Shown here one piece after another: positions 33,251 to 46,221 of a stretch of 64,000 nt of DNA. The stretch is from Aporrectodea caliginosa. Its lineage: Eukaryota; Annelida; Clitellata; Crassiclitellata; Lumbricidae. A model generated the notes under the pieces. It had not been told where the DNA came from. It made no database searches and saw only the letters and a program-made list of their open reading frames with translations. Position 1 is the stretch's first letter. Each line of letters begins with the position of its first letter. The position numbers were made by a program, and so were the translations under genes. Location: NCBI GenBank assembly GCA_020284085.1, contig JACEVL010000801.1:725001-789000 (forward strand). The letters are read 5' to 3'.

Positions 33251-34215
33251 ACTGGCTCAATAGCGGAACCACCCCGGCTGGAATAGGGGAACATTTGATC
33301 AAACTAGATATTTAAATAGAAAGAGTTAAAAATCTAAAATGGGATATTGTAATGTGATATAAATGAAACAGAATACGATATTGTATGACGGTCTGTACAG
33401 ACCTAATAAGATTTTGACATTTTGTACAACTAAATAAAGGTCACACCCAAAAAATGTCACTGCCACTTCAAATAACGAGGCCTATTTTCACCACAGGTAA
33501 AACAAAGTGGACCGTTTTCCTCTCTGTCCTCCAAATACCAATACCACCTTAGATATTACTACAGAATTATTCTAGCCTAATATATTTAACCCTTGATCTA
33601 GGCCATGACCAGACGCTTCTCTTGCATTCTCTCTCGGACGACAGTTCTACGCTCTTCCCTAACACAGGGACACCACTCACCTTCACAGCCAGCCACAGCA
33701 AGAAAGAGTTCCCTTTGCCGGCGGCTTACCTTTGCTGAGTCACAGGTGCCTGACCCTTGGCTCTTCCCACTGGCCAATTACATCTTGCCTCACTCCACTG
33801 GACAGCCAGCCGGATGGCCGATGGCTAGCTCTCTCAGACGGCAGGTGCCAACCTCTCAGCCCTGCACAATAGCTGCATTTAGGCCTACCCATCATTTGCA
33901 TGTTATTAGCCTCTAACCCCGAAGGCCAGTTTAAAGTAGTTTAATTCTATATGACCCCCAGGTATAGGCCCTACAGGTAAGATGTCCTACTGTCCTGTGG
34001 GGAACCTACTTCCTCACAGCCCTAAAATACGACCCCTTAAAATTTAAAATTCTCTTAATTTTCGTTCTAAAAATATTTACGCCCTATGTTTCTTATTCTT
34101 ATTCACTTCTGAAGGTCTTAATTTCATTTCTTATTGTATTCTCGTTCTTAAAATAATTTTTATTCTACTTCTACTTCTGCTGAACGAAAATTAAATAATA
34201 ATTATTCTTATTCTA
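33251..34215. other. No gene recognised
   Basis: An open frame at 33605-33916 lacks domain features and biased codon use. 34020-34215 is a TTATTC-rich run. Confidence 0.4.
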
Positions 34216-34590
34216 CTTCTTATTCACGAAAATATCACTGCGAGTCCTCAGAGGTGCTCTCGACCTGATAACACCAAACCACAATCGAAAAGAATGGTTT
34301 TCAAACGATTGCAGAAAAGGGGCAAAGAAAGAGCAAGAAGCTCATTACGGATGTTGCTATAGCAACCCATTCCACAAAGATGGACCGGCCACAGCGAAGC
34401 TTTTATGGAGCCCCGTGGAAGTTAGAGCCAACCAGGTCGCCTGGCGTGGCAGAGAGAAGGAATCTACAACCTGGTATGGATAACACCGGCACACAAAGCT
34501 CTCTAAGATAAACTGGGGCTTGACCGGCCAGACCGTCACACATAAGCATTAGAATCTTAAACTCAATGCAGAGACCGCCTTTGACAGTCT
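34216..34590 (-). mobile_element. LINE RT C-terminal fragment, minus strand
   Basis: The minus-strand translation reads GGLCIEFKILMLMCDGLAGQ, then APVYLRELCVPV, then 'VAGPSLWNGLL' in another frame. This is the CR1/L2-like terminal motif order. The acctgataacacc and ggggcaaagaaag blocks match the fragment at 13838. Confidence 0.65.
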
Positions 34591-35637
34591 TTGACAATTT
34601 TGTGCTATATGCGAGGACAAAATGCCGCCCATTACTTATAATTATAGGCCTTACTTGCATTACTACCTTCGCCATCGGGAGATAATAAAGTAACGTAAGA
34701 TCAAACTCTAAGCTCCCCTATAGAGAGTAAGGGACCCGTTACACATACCTTATTCAGTTACAGTTATGCTGGTATCTCCGTAATAATGACGTCGAGAGGA
34801 GTGGTGAACACATAAATAATTATAGGCCTATAGAATAGATTAATATCACTAAAGTTTTTACTTTTGATCGTATCACATCGAAAAACTGTGAATGAGAAAC
34901 TATTCTTTAAAATGAAAACGTTAAAAAGCCGAATATTGTATTTATGAAATAATTTCTTATAAAGTCAATTAAAGAGACTAGCGAATTTTTGGTTTCTATC
35001 GCGGCACACCTGAAATCTCGTACGGCACACTAGTCTGCCGTGCGAGATTGTTTGCGATGTACTGGAAGAGCAGAAGGAAGTCTATTCCAACATCGAGGAG
35101 CGGCGGCCGATCGAATAAGTGCGTCCTCATCGTCCGCTCACGGAGAAGATCGATTCTCGCAAGCGATCGGAGCCGGAGCCCGGACATGGAGGAATGAGTT
35201 TCAGTGCAGCAATCGCGCAGGTAGCTCACGTTGAGTAATCAAATGAGGCTCACAGCACTGCTGCAGTGGTGGAAACCGCATCAATAGTCTTCTGTATACA
35301 TTGAAAGCTATTAAGTAAACACCATGCTACTTGTGCCCTTTGAACATCAATATACGTTCAAACTGATATCAGCATGTCTGTGTATGCTATAGCTTCTTTT
35401 GTAGCCTGTCCTGCTAACATCCCTCGTGAATAAGCCTGCCCGGGCGGAAACAAAACCTCTGTTAGCCAGTGTTGCGGATGGCATGTGACCTACCCTCAAC
35501 CTCACAAGAGTTACGACTCATCCAATATAAACACAGGCTACTAATAATAAAAAATACTTGTATGCTTAGTAGTAGTAATCGTTCTAGTAGCAGCAATGTA
35601 ATAGCAGTTGTTGCGTTACTGATGACAGTGTTGATCT
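34591..35637. other. No gene; hAT-like scar near 35000
   Basis: The block gcggcacacctgaaatctcg with gtacggcacactagt (34999-35035) is typical of hAT-like terminal sequence. The rest is unassigned. A minus-strand open frame at 34996-35229 is not supported. Confidence 0.4.
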
Positions 35638-36480
<843 letters not shown>

Positions 36481-36540
36481 AATAATTACAGCAATTCTGT
36501 GGCTTCGTAACACAACCATGCCTTACAAGGACGCCTGATG

Positions 36541-36569
36541 AAATGATGATGACGACGACGACGACGATC

Positions 36570-36618
<49 letters not shown>
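36541..36618 (+). repeat. (GAC)n/(GAT)n array
   Basis: Five GAC units followed by about 17 GAT units. Confidence 0.9.
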
Positions 36619-36977
36619 CGGCAGGACTACGGAAGTCAATATAGATGCTAAGAATAGCAGCCTGCATCTTGCTGTAAACTGCGTCATGCGACCCAAACAC
36701 ATGTAAATGCGATGTAATAATGAAACACAGATTCTCATGTATCAAAGAACCTGGACAGAAAATATAGCATTATTATTATATGATCATAGAGAGCTTTCAT
36801 TGGAATTATCATTTGCCCCTTCAAATAAAAACTTCCTGTTTGCTGTGGACAACTCGGATTGGACCAACCAGAGGACCAGATGACAGATGGCAATCAAAAG
36901 ATCAAATGACGGTTCAATAGGACCAGTTAACTAAAAACCGTCAATTTTATTAGTCTCTTTATGCGTTTGATGGCTTT
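36619..36977. other. No gene recognised
   Basis: Unique-looking sequence between arrays. Confidence 0.4.
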
Positions 36978-37001
36978 CTATTATTATTATTATTATTATT
37001 A

Positions 37002-37047
<46 letters not shown>

Positions 37048-37048
37048 A

Positions 37049-37128
<80 letters not shown>

Positions 37129-37145
37129 CCCCATTATTATTATTT
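36978..37145. repeat. (TTA)n array
   Basis: ATT units, interrupted by a few aattatt slips. Confidence 0.95.
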
Positions 37146-37404
37146 TAAAATCAGAGTTCTAGGGTCCCATTGTGCCAAGGCATGCGACAGCGTTGAACCG
37201 CTGGACCGTAACAGAAAGTTTTTGAAACAGGAAGAAGGTTTCTTGTTGATCTTCTGTTGTTCTGGTCAACCGTCTGCCGAGTTCCTTGATGAAAGCCAGG
37301 CCTTCCTGGTCCAAAGGTCCCATCGTCTCTATTGCTATTGGGGTAAAAATGTATCTTATTTGAAGCTCCTCGTATTTTTTCTTCTTTCTAGTCGCAGCGG
37401 TGGT
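37146..37404. other. No gene recognised
   Basis: A short frame (KQEEGFLLIFCCSGQPSAEF) runs into the following array. No family is recognised. Confidence 0.35.
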
Positions 37405-37614
<210 letters not shown>

Positions 37615-38142
37615 AAAAACTGATACTTACTTATGTTAGCGTTCAGTGAAAGTTTCGTCATTTCTTCCCAATCCATCCATTATTTTGTTTAAACCCACAC
37701 GGATAAACATACTGTTGCCAACTCTGACGCTGATTCAAGAGAAAAGGCTTGGGCCTGGCCTACAGAATGATAGCCCCAGATATTAATAGACGGGCAAGTA
37801 GGTCAAGAAGCAGTCTTTGTGCTAATTGGCCATACAGCAAATTACTCATTCTCGTCCCATGCAGTCCGACACAGAACAGTCAGTAGGCCCCTAATGGGAG
37901 AAAAACCCAGCACTGATATATTAAGCCTACTTTGCCTACTTAGCCAAAGCCGCCATTATTGTCCGGTCACACGGCCTAGTCCTAAGTACAATAATCACCG
38001 CCTGCTGGCATATTAGTTTCAACCCTCACCCCATCTCAATTCTCTTATGCACAGTGGCGTAAATCATGGGGGACAAAGGGGACTGTCCCCCCAAAGTTTT
38101 GACTTTAGCCCTTCTGCCCCCCCCGCCAAAAAAAAAATTCGG
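37615..38142. other. No gene; transposon-like poly-C stretch at the end
   Basis: 38050-38140 (cagtggcgtaaatcatgggg, then ggggactgtcccccc) resembles a hAT or related terminal region. Otherwise unassigned. Confidence 0.4.
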
Positions 38143-38370
38143 TCCTCGTAGAATCTGCTCCCTCCTCCCTCCAAAGTTATGTATAGATTTTCGCCTCTGC
38201 TTATGCTCACATCTGCTATCTCCAACATGCTGATAATAGAGAAAAACGGGGAGAACATGTGCGGTTGTTGGTCTGCATTTTCAATTACCTAATAAATAAT
38301 TGTGTCGGGTTTTTATTAGGGTGGTGGCTAAATCACATGTATAGCTGCAGGACAGTATAACATCGCGAAG
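38143..38370 (+). repeat. Inverted repeat R4, left copy
   Basis: About 225 bp that reappears almost unchanged, in reverse orientation, at 41313-41535 (blocks ttttattagggtggtggct, ctgcaggacagtataacatc). The high identity suggests recent dispersal or inversion. Confidence 0.85.
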
Positions 38371-38499
38371 TAGTATCTAGGCCAATAGGCTGAGATGTAA
38401 AGTGTAGTCTTAAGGGTGGGACCGCATGTGCATGGCACGAACCAATTCTCAAACCGAATAACATAATTATAGCTGTCTGTATGCATGCATGTATGTATG

Positions 38500-38895
38500 T
38501 ATTCATTCATTCATTACAAAGATTTATATAGCGCCCCTTCAAGGTTACTACTCAGGAGCGCTCCCGACCCCAGCACGGCTGAAAAGGACAGTTTTGAGGC
38601 AAGAATAGAAAGATTCAGAGTGGATTCTGGGATGCAATCGCAGTGCCAAAGGGAGCCCATTCCAGAGGGAGGGGCCAACCACTGAGAAGGCGCGATTCTG
38701 CTTAGTAGCTGTGCGGGCAAAAGGGACCATGAGCACGCCCCGCTCAGTAGAGCGGAGAGAGCGACGACCCGGAGCACCCAAGGTAGGGCAGCAGAGGTCA
38801 CGTAGATAGGCAGAGGCTAGACCCAGCAAGGACCGCCAGACCAAAGAGATCATCCGATACGAGATCCGCTGCAGTAGAGGGAGCCAATGAAGCAA
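38500..38895 (-). mobile_element. LINE 3' end, minus strand, open frame intact
   Basis: An uninterrupted frame of 115 codons reads LHWLPLLQRISYRMISLVWR, then LASAYLRDLCCP, RAFSVVGPSLWNGLPL, then FYSCLKTVLF. It ends just before the tail ctatataaatctttg and (ATGA)n. This is the best-preserved CR1/L2-like RT C-terminus here and shows that the ggcgctatataaat tail belongs to the LINE. Confidence 0.8.
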
Positions 38896-38958
38896 TGTAT
38901 GTATGTATGTATGTATGTATGTATGTATGTATGTATGTATGTATTGTATGTATGTATG
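38896..38958 (+). repeat. (TGTA)n array
   Basis: About 15 units, joining the LINE fragment to the SINE. Confidence 0.9.
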
Positions 38959-38969
38959 TATTCATTCAT

Positions 38970-39237
38970 TTCAGATATTTATATAGCGCCCCTTCAAGAT
39001 TTCTACTCAGAGGCGCTCCAGACTACAGCGCGGACACTGAATCGGAGTTTCACGCCGAAGCGCATGAGCAATTGCGAGTGAAGGACTTGCCCAGGGTCCC
39101 TACGCGGCGGCTTGAGGTAGATTCGAACCCGCAACCCTCCGGCTGCAAGGCACCAAATATACCCCGTTGAGGTGGATTCGAACCCGCAACCCTCCGGCTG
39201 CAGGCACCGAACATACCCCTACACCACCGCGCCCCAC
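38970..39237 (-). mobile_element. SINE family 1 with duplicated tRNA-like head
   Basis: It has the same body and tail as the copy at 21341. The head with the B-box complement (ggattcgaaccc) occurs twice, at about 39118-39166 and 39172-39235. A tandem head duplication is unusual for this family within the window. Confidence 0.8.
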
Positions 39238-39251
39238 TTTTATGGAGGGCT

Positions 39252-40075
39252 TATGGATGTATGTATGTATGTATGTATGTATGTATGTATGAATGTATGT
39301 ATGTATGTATGATGTATGTATGTATGTATGTATGTATGTAGGTAGGTAGGTAGGTAGGTAGGTAGGTAGGTATGTACAGATGTATGTATGTATGTACATG
39401 TATGTATGTATGTATGTATGTATGTATGCATGTATGTATGTATGTATGTATGTATGTATGTATGTATGTATGTATGTATGTATGTATGTATGTATGTATG
39501 TATGTATGTATGTATGTATGTATGTATGTATGTATGTATGTATGTATGTATGTATGTATGTATGTATGTATGTATGTATGTATGTATGTATGTATGTATG
39601 TATGTATGTATGTATGTATGTATGTATGTATGTATGTATGTATGTATGTATGTATGTATGTATGTATGTATGTATGTATGTATGTATGTATGTATGTATG
39701 TATGTATGTATGTATGTATGTATGTATGTATGTATGTATGTATGTATGTATGTATGTATGTATGTATGTATGTATGTATGTATGTATGTATGTATGTATG
39801 TATGTATGTATGTATGTATGTATGTATGTATGTATGTATGTATGTATGTATGTATGTATGTATGTATGTATGTATGTATGTATGTATGTATGTATGTATG
39901 TATGTATGTATGTATGTATGTATGTATGTATGTATGTATGTATGTATGTATGTATGTATGTATGTATGTATGTATGTATGTATGTATGTATGTATGTATG
40001 TATGTATGTATGTATGTATGTATGCATGTATGTATGCATGCATGCATGCATGCATGCATGCATGCATGCATCATC

Positions 40076-40106
<31 letters not shown>

Positions 40107-40143
40107 TGTATGTATGTATGTATGTATGTATGTATGTATGTAT
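39252..40143 (+). repeat. Very long (TGTA)n array (~890 bp)
   Basis: About 220 tetranucleotide units, nearly pure from 39428 to 40024, with short GTAG (39340-39370) and GCAT (40032-40071) blocks. It sits at the tail of a SINE. Frames of up to 325 codons (Ile-His-Thr-Tyr or Met-Tyr-Val-Cys) are artefacts. Confidence 0.97.
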
Positions 40144-40487
40144 CTAGATATCTATTATAGCGCCTTTTCAGTGCCTCACAAAGGCGTGGCCTGCGCCGCG
40201 CCAGTATATTATATGCTAATAATTGTTATTAAAAGCAGAAACGTCACTAGCTAGAGAAATAATGCACAGAAAACTAGAAGAGTCACCAATGGCGTGCCCA
40301 CGCACACGTAAAGCATTAAACTAACGGTTTCCCTTCTGTAGCTGACAGATGGTAGGCCTATCGTGCTCAGAGTCTCTGGACCAAGTTGCACCGATAGGGT
40401 GGAGAGACGACATATGAAGGCAAAACCGCATCACACGTTACTCCTCCGAGCTGCAGTGCCTCATTGGTGGAAAATGACGCCCGCTCA
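40144..40487. other. Repeat family R3 copy, no gene
   Basis: It resembles 23575-23820 and likewise follows a TGTA array. Confidence 0.4.
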
Positions 40488-40790
40488 CATGGGCGCCCGC
40501 ACATAGGGGCAAGAGGGGGCACTTGCCCCCCTGGAAAATTGACACCTTTTTTAACCACTAGGCCTACTTTTGGTGTTTAACGAATTTCTTTCCGGTAAAG
40601 CATTGATGCTATTAATGATACAGAAAATTAAACTGAGATATGTTTAACTTTAAGCAAGAATAAACAAAATTTCTATGAAAAATACACGTGTTCTTACTTT
40701 CCTGTTTTGCATTTAGCAAGCTCTTGTTGTGAAATTTAACCGTGACCATTGTGTTCTGCCCCTCCTGCAAAATATCTGCGGGCGCCCATG
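40488..40790. mobile_element. Short TIR element (MITE)
   Basis: 303 bp bounded by catgggcgcccgca and its exact complement. It is noncoding. Flanks give no certain target duplication. Confidence 0.55.
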
Positions 40791-41273
40791 CATGTCTGGC
40801 TATCCCTCGACCGACCGGGTGCACGTAGACATTCGTCGCTTACCGGTCGGTAGATGGAAGCACCACCAGTGACTAACGTTCGATCGAGGTCACACCAAAG
40901 ACCAACGTCGCTCCTACTCCGCCGAGACGAAGAAAACTAGCTAGCTAACAATAGGGTTACGTATACGTTCTAGTCATTCTCCTCTTCTTAATAAACGAGA
41001 AACTGACTCTTTAGTCTTTATATTGGTATGCAGTATGAACGAATGACAACAAAACAGACTGTCCTCTGACCTAACAAACAAGCTGGATCCTGTATCTAAG
41101 CGCATCAAATATTCTGCACGAAGACCTTCAGACCGTATACAATGAAGACAGGTGAGCATTGGCAATTGGCGTCATTTGCATTGTAGTTTATTGATGACTA
41201 CATGTATGCATGCATGCACACAAGTAGAAACAGTTTATATGGTTCCATAAAACAAGCCAGGTCTAGTATATAT

Positions 41274-41275
<2 letters not shown>
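40791..41275. other. No gene recognised
   Basis: A part (40835-40910) weakly resembles 22430-22510. Otherwise unique. Confidence 0.4.

Positions 41276-41312
<37 letters not shown>
41276..41312. repeat. (TA)n array
   Basis: About 17 units directly abutting R4. Confidence 0.9.
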
Positions 41313-41315
<3 letters not shown>

Positions 41316-41535
41316 GCGATGTTATACTGTCCTGCAGCTATACATGTGATTTAGCCACCACCCTAATAAAAACCCGACACAATTATTTATTAGGTAATTG
41401 AAAATGCAGACCAACAACCGCACATGTTCTCCCCGTTTTTCTCTATTATCAGCATGTTGGAGATAGCAGATGTGAGCATAAGCAGAGGCGAAAATCTATA
41501 CATAACTTTTGGGGGGACAGATTCTACGAGGTTGG
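41313..41535 (-). repeat. Inverted repeat R4, right copy
   Basis: Reverse complement of 38143-38370, flanked on both sides by TA runs. The two copies are 2.9 kb apart with the long TGTA array between them. Confidence 0.85.

Positions 41536-41537
<2 letters not shown>

Positions 41538-41603
<66 letters not shown>
41538..41603. repeat. (TA)n array
   Basis: About 32 units. Confidence 0.95.
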
Positions 41604-41609
<6 letters not shown>

Positions 41610-41921
41610 ACTTGAATTAGTCCCTCGCAGCGGAGGTCAGCCCCGCTGTTGGAAAAGCTTAAAGCGGCCACTGTATTATTATATGCATGGATGCCATGTA
41701 TAGTCATCAGGTCTAATATTATAGCCATATTGTTTTCACATGAACCTAACGCTGTAACAAAAGCCGAATTAGAAAAATTTCATGGTTTAGGTCTTCAACA
41801 TTGCTGCTATACAGCAGTGCAAACTATACTCAATGTTATCACAATTGAAGAAAGACTCAGCCTATATTGTAGCGTCAATGATTTTATACCAATTATAACA
41901 GCGCTATAATAGCGCTACTGA
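41604..41921. other. No gene recognised
   Basis: An open frame at 41649-41909 has no recognised domain. Confidence 0.35.
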
Positions 41922-41929
41922 ATAGCCTC

Positions 41930-42093
41930 CAGGGGCGGCGCCAGAGGGGGGCTAGGGGCTAAGCCTCCCTAACTGCGGCTCAGCCCCCATAAAAGTGGGA
42001 AATAACTGCAAATCACAAGGAAGAGGGGGACAAAATGGAAGGTTTGGGAGCTTTGGCCCCCCCCCCAACCTGAAAATCCTGGCGCCGGCACTG
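41930..42093. mobile_element. 164-bp hAT-type MITE with 8-bp target duplication
   Basis: Ends CAGGGGCGGCGCCAG and CTGGCGCCGGCACTG are inverted repeats (13 of 15). They are flanked by atagcctc (41922-41929) and atggcctc (42094-42101), 7 of 8 identical. Eight-base duplications plus CAG ends are typical of hAT. Noncoding. Confidence 0.8.
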
Positions 42094-42101
42094 ATGGCCT
42101 C

Positions 42102-42879
42102 GGTTGTGAGCGGCGCTATATAAATTACTAATTACATTACTTTACATTACACAACAGGAAGTGAATGGTCAGAGGAATTGGAATTGTCTATTTAGTTCGG
42201 AAATGATACAATCAATAACTGGATGGTCGATATGTTGCATACATGCGGTCCATATAATTTCGTTTATTGAAAATAGTAAGTTGACAGACCGCAACTTGTT
42301 ACATAGAAAAAGGGGTAAGCAGAAAGGCGCATGAGCATTTCAGGGACACGATGTTAGGGTGGGCCTAATACTGGGTCGGTGACACAATTCTTACTTTGCT
42401 CTTCTGGCGTAGAGAACAGAATGCCTATTACTATACGACACACCCATCGCCAAGCTCAGGTTTGGCACTGCGAAACCCAGCTCGTAATAAAATAAGGCAA
42501 GCAAATATGTTGTTTTAACTCAGTCACACCTTTTCTTCCGGGTAACATAATTATCTACCCTTGCACTTTTTCTTAGGTGTAGACGAGCTTTTCCGAAACA
42601 TAAGTATATGCATCGCTAGCCAACCATTTCTATATATATATAGCATCAATTCAAACATGAGGGACCGAATGTAAAACTGGCTGAAGTCCGCAACGAAACG
42701 TGATAATCCTGTCGTGCAACAGCGCAAGACTGCTTGCGTTGGGCTGAATGCCTGAATCGTAAAAAGGCCTTTGCAAATGGATCCTAAAATATAATGATTC
42801 ATTTCACGCCTCGCTAATCACACGGTAATTGTCGTTCGTGCCGACGTTGCAAGTATCCTGAATAACGTTGCGACAAAGC
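42102..42879. other. No gene recognised
   Basis: A tail module (cggcgctatataaattac) with (ATTAC)n at 42111-42150 is the end of a SINE or LINE into which the MITE landed. The rest is unassigned. Confidence 0.4.
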
Positions 42880-43060
42880 ATCGGATTTGGCGGAGAGCGC
42901 GGGTTTGAGCCTCGCCCGATTAAGTAGCTATACCGTGTGAACCTTGATCAAGTCCTTGACTGATAATAATTGCTATGCGCCATTGATGTTTCTCTGTGCG
43001 CACTTTCAGAACTTATGAAGGAGGGCAATGTCAAATACAGTTGTATTGTATTGTATTACG
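42880..43060 (+). mobile_element. SINE-like element, plus strand
   Basis: tRNA-like remnant (gggtttgagcctcgcccg, near B-box form), a caagtccttgactgataa core similar to family 1, then (TATTG)n. Confidence 0.5.
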
Positions 43061-43224
43061 TCCTAAACAGTGGCGTCACTGGGTTTGATGCAACCCTGTG
43101 CGGTAACTCATGGTGTCACCCCATGACCTCCTCCCTTACCAGACCATAGAGAATCCATAGTAATTTTTGTGTACTATAATGTAACTCCTAAATCGGTATT
43201 CCCATATATCACTGAATGTAGGCT
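43061..43224. other. Transposon-like stretch, no gene
   Basis: It begins cagtggcgtcactggg, a hAT-like start. 43125-43215 resembles 43947-44045, giving direct repeats about 825 bp apart. Confidence 0.4.
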
Positions 43225-43720
43225 AAAATTTCAATCCCCCCGGGGCTAGAACCCGAGGGCAAATGTCAAAAATGGAGGCCAAAAAAATTCCCAACTGCAG
43301 GACCCTTCCTTTTGCGTGGAATTGAAACCCGGGTAAAATGGGGAAAAAAACTGGTTTTAAAACCCAATTTGCCCTTTTAATTTTAAAAAACCCAGGATCT
43401 ATGAAAAATTTGAAAAAACATTATGCACCCCAAAAACGTTTTAGGTTAAAAAAACGGCAGGCAAAATGATAAAAATTTTAAAATAAAATTGCCAAACGGG
43501 GAATGCGGTTTCCCTTTTCCCTCATTGCCCCCCCATGCCCTTCCCAAACCTCGGAAAATTTGTCAGACATTCCAAAACGACTTTCGCCAACACATTTGTC
43601 CTTTTATTTAGGCTTTTAAAATGAACGGATTAAAAAAACGTTTCCCAAATGGAAGGGGTTTGGGAAAAAAAATTCCTTTTAAAAATGAAGTATTGATAAA
43701 AAATTTTTGAAAAAGTTTCC
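43225..43720. other. Homopolymer-inflated island
   Basis: This ~500-bp stretch is full of runs of four to eight identical bases (aaaaaaa, ccccccc, gggg, tttt) in a way seen nowhere else in the window. Local composition changes abruptly at both sides. It may be low-quality consensus or a peculiar repeat. Nothing coding. Confidence 0.6.
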
Positions 43721-43864
43721 ATTCAATATAAGCTGGATTGATGAAAATAATCTTGTCAGTAATTAGAAGCTGGATTCATGAGAGAATATATAGCACGTTT
43801 TAGCGAAACTATAAAGAAAGCGGCCTCTGTTGATTAGCCGTAATGGATACAGATACACTAGTCT

Positions 43865-43942
43865 TGTAGACGAAATGTCGTTAAGACGAATTGTCGTAGA
43901 CGAAGTGTCGTTAGACGAAATGTCGTTCGACGAGTTGTCGCG
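43865..43942 (+). repeat. Short minisatellite (gacgaaatgtcgtta)
   Basis: About five imperfect units of 15-18 bp reading gacgaaatgtcgtt. Confidence 0.75.
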
Positions 43943-44626
43943 GAACCCTCCTGGCCTCCTACCTTACCAGACAATACCGAATCCTTAGTAATTTTTGTAC
44001 TAATGTTACTCCTAAACGGAATTCCCGTATATCACTGAATGTATTGGTATTAGCAGTGACATAAACAACTGGCATAATTAAAATTACAAATGCTTTTTTT
44101 ATTATTTTAATTTTAATCATTTTCAATTTATCAGCAGTTACATCATTAAAAATCACATTAGAAAATATTAATACATTGTTTGAACTGTGGAGGACAAAGA
44201 GGTATCTGCAGTTTAGACAGGCCTCATTATGAAATAATGTTCAAAGAATACAGACAATTATATAATGATTACAGTAATGTCAATTGGCAAATCTTATATA
44301 ATGAGGAGATATAATTAGACATTTGGCTGATTATTTCTTGAGACATTGTGATATAGTAATGACATTAATTAAATTCAGGTTAGCAATTAAAAATCTAGTT
44401 ACCAAGGGAGAAACTCAGAAGGGATGAAGAATTCCTCTAAAAGAGCCACTTAGTAATGTGGATAACAGAAAGTCATACTAACACATGACAGCCAGTTCAT
44501 ATAGGAGCAGGAATACAATAATAATTATGTATTCATATAGGCCTACATATATATAATATTATATATAGGTTTGTATTACCGGTTTTCGGCGGTTTATGCG
44601 GAGTATATATATTTATTTGGCTTGGC
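43943..44626. other. AT-rich, no gene
   Basis: It starts with the second copy of the direct repeat (43947-44045). No exon recognised. Confidence 0.4.
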
Positions 44627-45412
44627 ACGCGCCAGCAGCTCGCCAAGATTGACCTGGAGGCCCTTGCCCAGGAGTTCCCGCAGTTTGCCTTCTCATCCTC
44701 TGTCCGGGACCTTGGTGTCACTTTGGACAAAGAACTAACCTTCACGCGACATATCAACCTACTATGCCGCGATTGCTACTACCAGCTTCGTGAGCTTAGA
44801 GTGTTCTTCCGTTCTCTAACCTCTAATGCTGCCTTAACGCGTATCCACTCTTTTGTTGTTTCCCGCCTCGATTATAGCAGCGCCCTCTATGTGGGTCTTC
44901 CGGCGGCTCAGGTTGGGTGTTTGGATCGGTTCATGCGCCCGGCGGCACGCCTCATTGGCTGCATCTCAAGATTCGGCCATGTCACATATTACATGCGGAA
45001 TGCCTTACACTGGCTCCCTTTCCGCAGCGGATCACTTACCGGATCTCTGCATTGGTTTGGCGCTGCTCGCGAGTGTGGCTCCTGCTTACTTACAGGAGCT
45101 CTGCTGCTCCACCCTGAGCGTCCAGCGCCGTGGCTCTCTCTCTCTCTCCGCGCTCCTCTAAGCAGGCTGAGCTTCTTGTTTCCCTCAAGACTGTTCTCTT
45201 TTAGCAGGGGTTGGGCGGACATCTATTATGCAGCGCCGTGCCTTTTCTGTTGTAGACCCTGCAATCTGGAATGGGCTCCATGTGGATCTACGCCTAATGC
45301 CTAGAGCCCTTGCGGCCACGTTCTTCTCTAACCTCAAGACTGTTCTCTTTAGCAGGGGTTGGGTCGGGAGCGCTGCTGAGTAGATAATCTTGATGGGGCG
45401 CTATATAAATCT
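44627..45412 (+). mobile_element. CR1/L2-like LINE, 5'-truncated 3' end
   Basis: The translation gives SSVRDLGVTLDKELTFTRHI, then SFVVSRLDYSSALYVGLP, 'RPAARLIG', then, after frameshifts, 'RAFSVVDPAIWNGL' and FFSNLKTVLFSRGWVGSAAE with a stop. This is the standard RT C-terminal order. It ends ggcgctatataaatctctg beside a GT array. An internal duplication repeats ctcaagactgttctct (near 45185 and 45333). Confidence 0.85.
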
Positions 45413-45433
45413 CTGAAATGGCTGAATATATAT

Positions 45434-45568
<135 letters not shown>

Positions 45569-46221
45569 CCTATAGATAAGTACAGAGCTAATTATATAGC
45601 TGCTATTTGTATATATATAATATATACATGAATAAATAAGTAGACTACATGTATATGGGTATACCTGCTATTTCTGATTGAACTGAGTCATGACCTTGGC
45701 AAGTTGTTTACGCACACGTGCCAGAGTCACCGAAGAACTTAATTTAGTAATTGTGTGACCTGGTAAACGACAAACCCTGCGATGCATGACCCGGTGTCCA
45801 GACCCTTAATTGGAATTCCTCAGTTGCCGACTGAAGAGCCGAAGAGCGAAAACACCCGCTCTACGGTTCACCTATCTGGACCCCTTCACATAAACTACTA
45901 CTTCACAAAAGAGTCTGCCAACTCTGTCCTAAATAACTCTACAATGTACGTGCTTAAAGGCAAATAGTTCAAAATAGTGTTTGGGGCAACAATGCTATAC
46001 TTGGATGTTACTCTTTCGTCAAAAACCAACGATCTGTATCGATTTCTAACAATGATTGCCCTAGTATATCATATTTTCACTCATTTGAGATCCCCTCATC
46101 GGGAGGGGGTTTAGAATAATGGAACACTCTGGCGCGTAGAGGCAACGGAACCGGGATCGCTTCCCGGTACCCTCCCAAAGGTCGACTCATTGACATCACC
46201 CGTGGACCACGAAGACTCATT
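45569..46221. other. No gene recognised
   Basis: Unique-looking sequence. 46080-46200 has two shadows of the tRNA-like element (gggatcgcttcccgg). Confidence 0.4.

Noticed and set aside
33605..33916. Possible 103-codon gene
   Set aside because: No domain, no splice-site support, no codon bias; Ser/Pro-rich chance frame.
39100..40254. Six long open frames (255-325 codons) over the TGTA array
   Set aside because: They exist only because the tetranucleotide unit lacks stop codons in those frames. The translations are tetrapeptide repeats.
41649..41909. Possible small gene of 86 codons
   Set aside because: No recognisable family, and it sits between a TA array and a MITE.
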